Shown here: positions 1-5,953 of the stretch, piece after piece | How positions within the stretch are numbered: position 1 is the stretch's first letter | Layout: the number at the start of each line of letters is the position of its first letter | Assembly (NCBI GenBank): GCA_016206515.1 | Contig: JACQRN010000184.1 | Span: 1 to 13,225 of the forward strand | Origin: Planctomycetota bacterium | GTDB lineage: Bacteria > Planctomycetota > SBBH01 > JACQRN01 | Length of the DNA: 13,225 bases | Direction of reading: 5' to 3' | Program-made: the position numbers and the translations under genes | The notes under the pieces: generated by a model | Database searches by the model: none | What the model saw: the letters and a program-made list of their open reading frames with translations, nothing else | What the model was told of the DNA's origin: nothing

Positions 1-236
1 AGCATGGGCCGGAGCGACGCGGCGAGCGACCTGGCGATCCGAGCCGAGCACCGTGTGCCGGTGGGCGGTCCGCGGCGGGGGCGGAGAGCCCAAGACAGCG
101 TTGTCATCGCCAACTGGGGGATTCTTTCTCGGGCTCTGAGGTGTCGTTCTTGAGGTCGATACTGGGCAGGGGGTCCTCCTGTTCTCCTGTCTCCCGACTC
201 CTGTCTCCTCGCTCATTATTGAATACACTGCCCCCC
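1..236. other. Unresolved left edge, no gene called
   Basis: No frame here can be chosen with confidence. On the + strand a frame entering from the left edge is open to a TGA at 151-153. It has G/C-rich third positions up to about 110, then loses that bias, so it could be the tail of a gene. On the - strand a frame ending in TGA at 104-106 gives a plausible acidic tail ending ESPSWR, and a - strand ATG at 106-108 overlaps that stop. None resembles a family I know. The stretch ends in a degenerate 7-bp repeat and a short AT-rich patch (211-230) just before the first called gene. Confidence 0.3.
176..214. repeat. Degenerate heptanucleotide tandem repeat
   Basis: About five 7-bp units in tandem: CTCCTGT at 176-182, 184-190 and 198-204, with variants CTCCCGA at 191-197 and CTCCTCG at 205-211, plus one extra T at 183. 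It lies directly upstream of the first TPR lipoprotein. The TCCTG core is shared with the repeat at 1707-1734. Confidence 0.7.
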
Positions 237-866
237 GTGTACCTCCGACGGATGTGGCTGATTGGGTGGATCGCGGGCGGTGTTCTCCTCACCGGCTGCG
301 GCGCGTCCCCGGAACGGCGGGCACGGGAGGGGATGCGTCATCTCGATGCGGGGCGTCCGAAGGAGGCGGCAGCCGGGCTCGAAGGCGCTGTCGCGTCGCC
401 CGGCGCGCCCGCGGAGTGGTGGTACCGGCTGGGGGTCGCGTACCGGCGCCTGGGCCGGTACGGCGATATGGAGCGCGCTTGGCAGTCGGCGCTGCAGGCG
501 GATCCCGCGCACGCGCCGTCCCATCACGGGTTGGGCGTGGTGCGTGCGCTCGAACATCGCTACGACGAGGCGGACGGGCACCTGACGCAGGCACTGGCAG
601 CGCTCCCGGACGACCCGTTGGCGCTGGCGAACCGCGGGCGGACCCGGGTCGCCGCGGGCCGGATCGAGGAGGGGATGGAGGATCTGCGCCGGTCCCTGGA
701 GATCGACCCCGACGGGCCCTCGGCGCTGGAGGCGTTCGGGGAGGGGTATCTCGCTTCGGGCAAGCCGGACGAGGCGGTCATCGTCTGGGCGCGCCTCCAG
801 CAGGCGGATCCCGTCCGCGCCGCCGCGCTGCGCACCCGGATCGACGCGGTCGCCCCGGTCCGGTGA
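237..866 (+). CDS. TPR-repeat lipoprotein
   Basis: A predicted lipid-anchored TPR protein of 209 aa, likely a scaffold for protein contacts at the membrane; no enzymatic motif is visible. A hydrophobic signal ends in the lipobox LLTGC, with lipidated Cys21 if GTG 237 is used. That start gives the charged n-region MYLRRMW. ATG 252 is the alternative and lacks positive charge. Neither has a clear Shine-Dalgarno. The rest is tandem helical 34-residue-like units, for example AEWWYRLGVAYRRLGRYGDM and later blocks with AxxxLG and P at turn positions. Its TGA overlaps the GTG of the next gene (GTGA), so it heads a coupled run with a second TPR lipoprotein and a C39-like peptidase. In PA2778-type peptidases the TPRs form a C-terminal tail, so this protein may supply that part in trans (inference). 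Confidence 0.8.
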   Translation: MYLRRMWLIGWIAGGVLLTGCGASPERRAREGMRHLDAGRPKEAAAGLEGAVASPGAPAEWWYRLGVAYRRLGRYGDMERAWQSALQADPAHAPSHHGLGVVRALEHRYDEADGHLTQALAALPDDPLALANRGRTRVAAGRIEEGMEDLRRSLEIDPDGPSALEAFGEGYLASGKPDEAVIVWARLQQADPVRAAALRTRIDAVAPVR

Positions 867-1696
867 GTCGGTTTCGGGCCGGCCTGGGAACTCCATGTCG
901 TCCCGAGGGGCGAGCGGTTTCCTCGGCCCGAGGGACCTGTGTGTGTCGCCCTGCAGGGCAGAACATAGATCCCTCGTCGCTCGACCGCAGATCGAGGGCT
1001 CCTCGGGATGACATCTCAAGGAGGGGAACGGGGGCGGCTCTCGTCCCGCTCCTGGCGTTCCTCCTCCTGGGGGGATGCTGCTGCCGTTCGGGGTCGAGCC
1101 GCCTGTCGCAGGACCCGCTTCCCACCCAGGATCATCTCCTGCTGGGGGATCTCTACCGGAAGAACGGGGATCTCGCCGGGGCGGAGCGCGAGTACCGGAC
1201 CTGCCTGGAGCGCGACCCGGGCCAGTCCCAGGCGCACCGCCGCCTGGGGGAGATGGCGCTCTCGCGCGGGGAGTACCGGACGGCCCGGGGCCACTTCGAG
1301 GCGATCGTGGCGGCGACTCCCGCCGACCCGGTCGCCTGCAATAACCTCGCCTGGACCCTTCTGAAGCAGAGGGACGCGCTCCCGCGCGCGCGCGACCTGG
1401 CGGAGTCCGCCGCGGCGGGGGCGGACGACCGGACGCGGCCTTCCTGCCTGCAGACCCTCGCGCAGGTCGAGGCGGCGCTTCGCCGCTGGGATGCGGCAGT
1501 CGAGGCGGGGGTGCGGGCGATGAGCGAATGGCCGGGCGGGGAGGTCCCGCCCGTCTTCGTCCTCGACTGCGCGGAGTGGAAGCGCCGCGCCGGGCGAGTG
1601 GAGGAGGCGCGCGCCGATGCGCGGGCGCTCCTGGAAACCCTCCCGGCGGGGAGTCCGGAGGCGGAGAGGGCGGGGCGGATCGCGGAGGCAAGATGA
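863..1696 (+). CDS. Second TPR lipoprotein; start uncertain, palindromic repeat in N-terminus
   Basis: A predicted TPR lipoprotein of 277 aa as called. The hydrophobic stretch AALVPLLAFLLLGGC (Cys72) is a clear lipoprotein signal, followed by TPR-like units beginning LLLGDLYRKNGDLAGAEREY. The start is the problem: no ATG, GTG or TTG lies just before the signal. The nearest sensible in-frame start is GTG 863, overlapping the previous TGA. Residues about 11-51 are then encoded by a 120-bp intergenic-type palindromic element (895-1014), exactly 40 codons, so the frame survives. GTG 941 inside the element is another option. A perfect AAGGAGG at 1018-1024 has no usual start codon after it. The long N-region may impair export. 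The end overlaps the next ATG (ATGA). The body is certainly coding; the first 50 codons are in doubt. Confidence 0.75.
   Translation: MSRFRAGLGTPCRPEGRAVSSARGTCVCRPAGQNIDPSSLDRRSRAPRDDISRRGTGAALVPLLAFLLLGGCCCRSGSSRLSQDPLPTQDHLLLGDLYRKNGDLAGAEREYRTCLERDPGQSQAHRRLGEMALSRGEYRTARGHFEAIVAATPADPVACNNLAWTLLKQRDALPRARDLAESAAAGADDRTRPSCLQTLAQVEAALRRWDAAVEAGVRAMSEWPGGEVPPVFVLDCAEWKRRAGRVEEARADARALLETLPAGSPEAERAGRIAEAR
895..1014. repeat. Imperfect palindromic interspersed element (MITE/REP-like)
   Basis: The ends are inverted repeats: ATGTCGTCCCGAGG at 895-908 and the complement of ATGTCATCCCGAGG at 1001-1014, 13 of 14 matching. The centre is a perfect 12-bp palindrome, GCCCTGCAGGGC at 948-959. Each arm can fold on itself: CCTCGG-C-CCGAGG at 921-933, and CCCTCG/CGAGGG at 971-976 and 993-998. 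Together they make a cloverleaf-like structure. The look (GATCCCTCG, CTCGGGATGACA) is that of the abundant intergenic palindromic repeats whose spurious translations read like CHPEEP or HSERSEE in many bacterial genomes. CTC flanks both ends (891-893, 1015-1017), possibly a 3-bp target duplication. No transposase is present. Confidence 0.8.
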
Positions 1697-2376
1697 GGGG
1701 GGCGTCGTCCTGCGTCCTGCGTCCTGCGTCCTGCGAGGGAGGGTGGGCCGTCCTGATGGTTCTCGCTGCCGCTGGATGCGGCGGGAACGGAACGGTACCG
1801 GTCATCGGCACCGTGTCGGTCCCCGGTGTCCCGTTCTTCGCTCAGGAGGAGTACCAGTGCGGGCCGGCGGCGCTCGCTTCCTTTCTGTGCGCGCGCGGGG
1901 TTCCGGTCACCGATGCCGAATTGACCGGCGAGATGCGCTCCGCGGGGACCGCGGGGTCGGTGACGGTACAGATGGTTTGGGCCGCGCGGCGCCGTGGCGT
2001 CCCGGTGGAGGCGGGAGAGGGGAGCCTGGGAAAATTGGAAGGGGTGTTGGCCGGCGGCTCCCCTTCGGTCGTGCTCCTGGCGCCCCCACGCGGGAGCGGC
2101 GGCGGACGGCACTTCGCCCTCGTCACGGGATTGAACGGGCGGGAGGGGATGGTTACCCTCCACGGGCCGTCCGAGCCGGATGGCCAGATGCCCTTGGCGA
2201 CATTCGAGAAGCGGTGGACGCGCGCGGGGCGGTGGATGCTTGCGCCCGTGGCGCTCGCGCCCTCGTCCCCGTCTTCGCAGATCGCAGGATCTTCGCCGTC
2301 CCCTCGAGAGGGGGCGGAAGGTTCCACGGAGCCGCACGGTGCGGTTCCGCATCGGGAAGGGGGCGGTGCATGGTGA
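1693..2376 (+). CDS. C39-like cysteine peptidase lipoprotein (PA2778-like)
   Basis: A papain-like peptidase-fold lipoprotein of 227 aa. The catalytic block VPFFAQEEYQCGPAAL gives Gln51 and Cys56; the His is in RHFALVTGLN (His140). The segment after it, ending FEKRWTRAGRWML, fits my memory of the PA2778 family. The signal ends LAAAGC (Cys29). Residues 5-15 come from a perfect 4 x 7-bp tandem repeat, so ATG 1693 stays in frame only with the present copy number modulo three. ATG 1756 is too close to the lipobox to replace it. ATG 1693 overlaps the upstream stop. Unlike PA2778, the C-terminus is a short low-complexity tail rather than TPRs, which may be supplied by the two upstream genes. The substrate is unknown; peptidase-type folding is well supported, activity is inferred. 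Confidence 0.85.
   Translation: MRGASSCVLRPASCEGGWAVLMVLAAAGCGGNGTVPVIGTVSVPGVPFFAQEEYQCGPAALASFLCARGVPVTDAELTGEMRSAGTAGSVTVQMVWAARRRGVPVEAGEGSLGKLEGVLAGGSPSVVLLAPPRGSGGGRHFALVTGLNGREGMVTLHGPSEPDGQMPLATFEKRWTRAGRWMLAPVALAPSSPSSQIAGSSPSPREGAEGSTEPHGAVPHREGGGAW
1707..1734 (+). repeat. Perfect 4 x GTCCTGC heptanucleotide repeat inside CDS
   Basis: Four exact tandem copies of GTCCTGC at 1707-1713, 1714-1720, 1721-1727 and 1728-1734. They lie between the start codon and the lipobox of the C39-like peptidase. Because the unit is 7 bp, gain or loss of one copy would shift the reading frame. Confidence 0.9.
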
Positions 2377-2861
2377 GATGGCGTGCGTTCGTGTGGGCGG
2401 TGGTCGCGGTGGCGGTTCTTCCGGCTGCGGCGCGAGCCGACTTCATCGCGTGGCAGGATGATCTGGCTGCGCTTGACGAGGCGTCGTGCGCGCAGGCGCA
2501 GCGTGGGCTCGAGTCGCGGTACATCGAGCAGAAGCTCTCCGACCTGGGGATGGATTCGCGGTCGATCGTCGAGGGGATGCCGACCTTGTCCGACATGGAG
2601 ATCCACTACTACGCGACGAACCTCGACGTCATCGAGCGCGGCGGCAAGGTGACGGGGAAGACGGTGTGCGCGGGGCTCCTGTCGTTCTTCATCTGGCCCG
2701 GGATCGGGCAGTACATGAACGATTGCGCGCCCAAGAAGAGCTGGTGGCACGCGGGACTGGGTGTCGTGGATGCGGTCGTATTATTCCCCGTGTTTCGCTT
2801 CTTCTCCGGTCCGGACGCCTGGATCGGCCGCACGAACGGGTTCTGGAACGGGAGGATTTAG
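2370..2861 (+). CDS. Small exported PA2779-like protein with PGxGQ membrane hairpin
   Basis: A 163-aa exported protein of unknown function. The signal peptide ends AAARA-D, with probable cleavage after residue 23. The central helix YIEQKLSDLGMDSRS...MPTLSDMEIHYYATNLD...GG follows the pattern I recall for PA2779 family proteins (LGVD...LSDAE...GG), which are encoded next to PA2778-type peptidases, exactly as here. The C-terminal third differs from the short single helix usual in that family. It has SFFIWPGIGQYMNDCAPKKSWW, a hydrophobic segment and FPVFRFFSGP, resembling the PGxGQ hairpins of TM2/DUF5683-like proteins. ATG 2370 overlaps the peptidase stop by 7 bases, with a weak GGAAGGGGG upstream. 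It is the last gene of the run and is followed by a terminator. The assignment rests on pattern and neighbourhood only. Confidence 0.75.
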   Translation: MVRWRAFVWAVVAVAVLPAAARADFIAWQDDLAALDEASCAQAQRGLESRYIEQKLSDLGMDSRSIVEGMPTLSDMEIHYYATNLDVIERGGKVTGKTVCAGLLSFFIWPGIGQYMNDCAPKKSWWHAGLGVVDAVVLFPVFRFFSGPDAWIGRTNGFWNGRI

Positions 2862-2888
2862 GAAGAGATCCGCGGTTCGGTGGAACGC

Positions 2889-2920
2889 ACACGGCCGGGC
2901 GGAAGCCCGGCCGTGTTGTT
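2889..2920 (+). terminator. Intrinsic terminator of the TPR/C39 run
   Basis: A perfect 12-bp stem, 2889-2900 paired with 2905-2916, closed by a GGAA (GNRA-type) tetraloop and followed by TGTTTAT. It lies 27 bases after the stop of the PA2779-like gene. The - strand has no T-run after the hairpin, so it serves the + strand mainly, although the convergent GT2 gene ends immediately beside it. Confidence 0.8.
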
Positions 2921-3639
2921 TATCCCACAAGAAGCCTCCGCAGGCGCCATGCGACGCCCAGGAGGTACCACCGGAGGTACTTCGGAAGCCAGGAGGCGAG
3001 GCGGAAGTTCGACGCCCCTTCGGTGCGGCCCCGCCAGGTCGTCGGGACCTGGACGACGCGCCCCCCGGCCGCGTGGATCCGGAGCACCAGCTCGAGGGAG
3101 TATTCGAACCCGCCGTCCGACTGGATCGGGAACCGCTCCAGCCACTCGCGCCGGTACATTTTGAAGGCGTTCGTCGGGTCGTGGATCGGGACCCCGGTCA
3201 GGATCGGCAGGAGGCGTCCGGCCGTGAACGACATCGCGCGCTTGAGCCCCTCCGCGCCGACCTGCCGCCCTCCGTTCATGTAGCGCGACGCCGCGACGCA
3301 CGCCCCTCCCGCATCGAGCGCCGAGAGCATCGCGCCGATCGTGCGCGGGTCGTCCGAGCCGTCCGACATCATCACGAGGATCCGCGGGGCCGAGGCGTAT
3401 TCGATCCCGGTGCGGATCGCCTTCAGCGCCCCGCGGCCGTAGGCATTCCGGACGATCTTGAGGTGCGGGTGGAGGCGTTCCCACTCGCGCAGGGGAGGCA
3501 GCGTCGGGTCGTCGTCGAGGTCGACCACCGCCAGGATCTCGTGGGGGACCGGTACGGCACGGAGGATCTTATCGAGGTGCCGCAGTACGCCGGGCCCCTC
3601 GCGGTAGACGGGGAAGACGATCGACAGCGCGGGAGTCAC
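2920..3639 (-). CDS. GT2 glycosyltransferase, dolichol-phosphate-mannose-synthase-like
   Basis: A family 2 glycosyltransferase of 239 aa that should move a sugar from a nucleotide donor to a lipid carrier or glycan at the inner face of the membrane. It opens with LSIVFPVYREGPGVLRHL. The acidic donor/metal site is VMMSDGSDDP, and an acceptor-side block reads DPTNAFKMYRREWLERFP. A C-terminal EGASNFRLASWLPKYLRWYL is typical of DPM1/GtrB-like enzymes. It has no C-terminal membrane helices, so it is the short, DPM1-like form. The start is GTG 3639, with no Shine-Dalgarno visible; it begins 23 bases after the dehydrogenase stop and is probably the last gene of that operon. The sugar and acceptor cannot be read from the sequence. 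Confidence 0.88.
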   Translation of the reverse strand: MTPALSIVFPVYREGPGVLRHLDKILRAVPVPHEILAVVDLDDDPTLPPLREWERLHPHLKIVRNAYGRGALKAIRTGIEYASAPRILVMMSDGSDDPRTIGAMLSALDAGGACVAASRYMNGGRQVGAEGLKRAMSFTAGRLLPILTGVPIHDPTNAFKMYRREWLERFPIQSDGGFEYSLELVLRIHAAGGRVVQVPTTWRGRTEGASNFRLASWLPKYLRWYLLGVAWRLRRLLVG

Positions 3640-3662
3640 GGGTTAGGAGGCTAGGTTCAGAT

Positions 3663-4898
3663 TTACTGGAGGAGAGCCTCTCCCGGGAACAGGATCCTCC
3701 CAGTCCCCAGGAGATTCCAGACATCGCAGAAGAGGGCATCGGGCGCGACGAGGCGCGCGGCGGCCTTCCAGTCGAGGTCCCGGTAGGCGTCGTGGTTCAT
3801 GGCGAGGAACACGACGTCCGCGCCCCGCAGCGCCTCCTCGACCGCGGGGCCCGGCAGGAACGGGTCGTGGGAACGCACGGTGCACCCCTCCTGAAGGAAG
3901 AGCTTCCTCGCCTTGCAGGAGAGGGAGTTGCGCGTGTCGTCGATGTTCTTCTTGAAGGCGAGTCCCAGGAGGGCGACGGCGCACCCCTCCAGGGGGCGCT
4001 GCCGCTTGAGCCGCTCGATCAGGAACGCCGGGGTCGTCTCGTTCACCTTCCAGGCGAGAGAGATCAGCTCCGCGTACGGGGTCCGGCTGACGAGGAAGAA
4101 CCCGTCCTTGAACAGGCACGGCCCCCCGGTGAGCCCCGGGGATTTCAGCCCGCCGCGCGCGTACCCCCGGTTGACCAGGGAGAGGATCGGATAGATCTCC
4201 CGGTTGTGGTCCTGGGCGATCATCATGAACTCGTTGGCGATCGCGAAGTCGATGTAGCGGTACATGTTCGTGAACAGCTTCGAGAGCTCCGCGGAGACCG
4301 AGTCTGTCTCCTGGGCCTCGGGGGTGACCGTCGCGAACAGCGCGCGGGCGCGCGTCCGCGACAGGTCGTCGTCCGCCCCGACGATCTGCGGGATCTTCGG
4401 GAGCTCCTCGATCGCCTTCCCCTCGGCGATCCGCTCCGGGCAGAAGGCGAGCGCGAGGTCGCGCCCGACCTTGAGTTTCGTTCGCGTCTCGAGGTGCCGC
4501 CGGAGCCAGTTCGTCGTGCCGGGAGAGACCGTACTGCGCAGGAAGATCGCGTGGCCCGCTCGCAGGTGGGGCAGCAGCGCCTCCACCGCGCGCTCCAACT
4601 GCGAGAAGATCGGGTTCATGTGCTCGTCGACCGGGGTGCCGATCGTGAGGATCAGGTCGTCCGCCTTCGCGGCGACGGCGAAGTCGGTCGTGGGGAGGAA
4701 TCGTTTCCCAGCGTGCCGCTTCAAGAGAGGCTCCGCCCCCACCTCGAGGAACGGCATCCGGCCCTCGCGCACCGTCTCGATCCGCGCGGGGTCGACGTCG
4801 ATCCCGTGCACGGTGTGGCCCGCCTCGGCGAGCGACAGGCACAGGGGGAGCCCGACCCGCCCGACCCCGACGACCGCGACCGTGCGGCCTTTCGTCAT
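3663..4898 (-). CDS. UDP-glucose/UDP-ManNAc-type nucleotide-sugar dehydrogenase
   Basis: Predicted to oxidise the C6 hydroxyl of a nucleotide sugar to a uronate in two NAD-dependent steps. It has 411 aa, a normal length. The N-terminal Rossmann motif is VGVGRVGLP (Gly11, Gly13, Gly16). Other family blocks are IGTPVDEH, LRSTVSPGTT, FCPERIAEG and ELSKLFTNMYRYIDFAIANE. The catalytic cysteine is Cys261 in GGPCLFKDG, and the C-terminal UDP-binding domain has LGLAFKKNIDDTRNS. The GGPCLFKD form is closer to WecC-like/uncommon subgroups than to classic Ugd (GGSCFPKD), so the substrate may be an N-acetyl sugar. ATG 4898 overlaps the TGA of the upstream epimerase (ATGA, 4895-4898), so the two are translationally coupled. 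Confidence 0.9.
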   Translation of the reverse strand: MTKGRTVAVVGVGRVGLPLCLSLAEAGHTVHGIDVDPARIETVREGRMPFLEVGAEPLLKRHAGKRFLPTTDFAVAAKADDLILTIGTPVDEHMNPIFSQLERAVEALLPHLRAGHAIFLRSTVSPGTTNWLRRHLETRTKLKVGRDLALAFCPERIAEGKAIEELPKIPQIVGADDDLSRTRARALFATVTPEAQETDSVSAELSKLFTNMYRYIDFAIANEFMMIAQDHNREIYPILSLVNRGYARGGLKSPGLTGGPCLFKDGFFLVSRTPYAELISLAWKVNETTPAFLIERLKRQRPLEGCAVALLGLAFKKNIDDTRNSLSCKARKLFLQEGCTVRSHDPFLPGPAVEEALRGADVVFLAMNHDAYRDLDWKAAARLVAPDALFCDVWNLLGTGRILFPGEALLQ

Positions 4899-5869
4899 GC
4901 GCGGGCGGAGGCGATGCGTCCGCTGCGGCGGATCCACTCGACGACCTCCCGCAGGCCGTCGTCGAGGGGGATCTTCGGCTCCCACCCCAGGACCCGCTTC
5001 GCCTTGGAGACGTCCGGGACCCGGCGCCGCACGTCGTGCCGGAACGGCTTCTCGTGTTTCAGGCGGAGCACCCCCTTGCGTCCGGTCATCGTCCAGAGCG
5101 ATGCGGCGAGGTCCCGGACCGGGGTCTCGACGGCGGTCCCGAGGTTGAAGTCGTCGTTGCGCGCCGCGTCCGCCTGGAGCGCGAGGCGGATCCCGCGGGC
5201 CAGGTCGCGGACGTGCGTGAAGCAGCGGGTCTGGTTCCCGTCGCCGAGGACCGACAGAGGGTCGGCCCCCTCCAGGAGTTTCTTGATCAGGTCCGGGATC
5301 ACGTGCGACTCGCCGATCTCCTCGCCGGGGTACTCGTTCGGGCCGTAGGCGTTGAAGGGGCGCACGATCGCATACGACAACCCGAACTCCTCCGCGAACG
5401 CCCGGCAGTACCGCTCCCCGATGAACTTGCTCAACCCGTACGCGGTGACGGGGGAGGGGCAGGCGTCGAGATCCTCCTCTCGGCAGGGGAAGCGCGTGGC
5501 GGACTCGAACACCATCGAGGAGGAGACATAGACCAGCCGTTCGAACCGGCACGCGGAGGCCGCCTCGAAGACGCTCGAGCAGAGTTTGTTGTTCTCGGAC
5601 AGGATCGTCGCCGGGTGCTTGTGGAAGTACCCGATCCCGCCGATCTTGGCGGCGAGGTGCACGGCCCGCGAGGCCCCCTCGAACGCCTTGCGGGTTGCGG
5701 AGGCGTCGGTCAGGTCGATCGGTCGGTGCTCCGCGCCGGCGGGGGGGGTCGCGCCTTCCTTGCTCAAGTCGTCCAGAACCCGCACGCGCATCCCCTGCGC
5801 GACGAGTTCCTGCACGACCGCCGAGCCGATGAACCCGCAGCCGCCGGTGACGAGGACCGTGTCGGACAT
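4895..5869 (-). CDS. NAD-dependent epimerase/dehydratase (extended SDR), GME/fucose-synthase-like
   Basis: An extended short-chain dehydrogenase of 324 aa acting on a nucleotide sugar. The NAD motif is TGGCGFIG (TGxxGxxG), then DLTD, the active-site serine in VYVSSSMVFE, and YGLSK (YxxxK). RPFNAYGPNEYPGEE is a substrate-domain signature. The stretch HLAAKIGGIGYFHKHPATI resembles the HLAAxxGGxG block of GDP-mannose 3,5-epimerase and GDP-fucose synthase rather than GalE or RmlB, so I favour that subgroup without certainty. ATG 5869 has no clear Shine-Dalgarno. It is the first gene of a three-gene set with the dehydrogenase and GT2. An upstream terminator-like hairpin separates it from the selenoprotein candidate, so it probably has its own promoter between 5870 and 5910. 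Confidence 0.9.
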   Translation of the reverse strand: MSDTVLVTGGCGFIGSAVVQELVAQGMRVRVLDDLSKEGATPPAGAEHRPIDLTDASATRKAFEGASRAVHLAAKIGGIGYFHKHPATILSENNKLCSSVFEAASACRFERLVYVSSSMVFESATRFPCREEDLDACPSPVTAYGLSKFIGERYCRAFAEEFGLSYAIVRPFNAYGPNEYPGEEIGESHVIPDLIKKLLEGADPLSVLGDGNQTRCFTHVRDLARGIRLALQADAARNDDFNLGTAVETPVRDLAASLWTMTGRKGVLRLKHEKPFRHDVRRRVPDVSKAKRVLGWEPKIPLDDGLREVVEWIRRSGRIASARA

Positions 5870-5910
5870 GGGAGGACGGATTGTAGGGAGGGGGCCCGCG
5901 GCGGGAAACA

Positions 5911-5943
5911 GGAAGGGCGGGAGGGATCGCCCCCCGCCCTTCC
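5911..5943 (-). terminator. Hairpin after the TlpA-like gene
   Basis: An 11-bp perfect stem, 5911-5921 with 5933-5943, that can extend by three G-C pairs past one bulged base. On the - strand it starts 11 bases after the stop at 5954 and is followed by TGTTTCCC, a modest T-run. It likely ends the selenoprotein candidate transcript before the epimerase gene. Confidence 0.65.
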
Positions 5944-5953
5944 ACGCCGTTCC

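Noticed and set aside
104..292. 62-codon - strand gene at the left edge
   Set aside because: The C-terminal 23 residues look protein-like, but the middle is translated 7-bp repeat and the start lies antisense to a lipoprotein signal; not supportable as a gene.
216..1811. 531-codon open frame on the - strand
   Set aside because: Arg/Pro-rich shadow of two TPR genes; part of it is the translated palindromic element.
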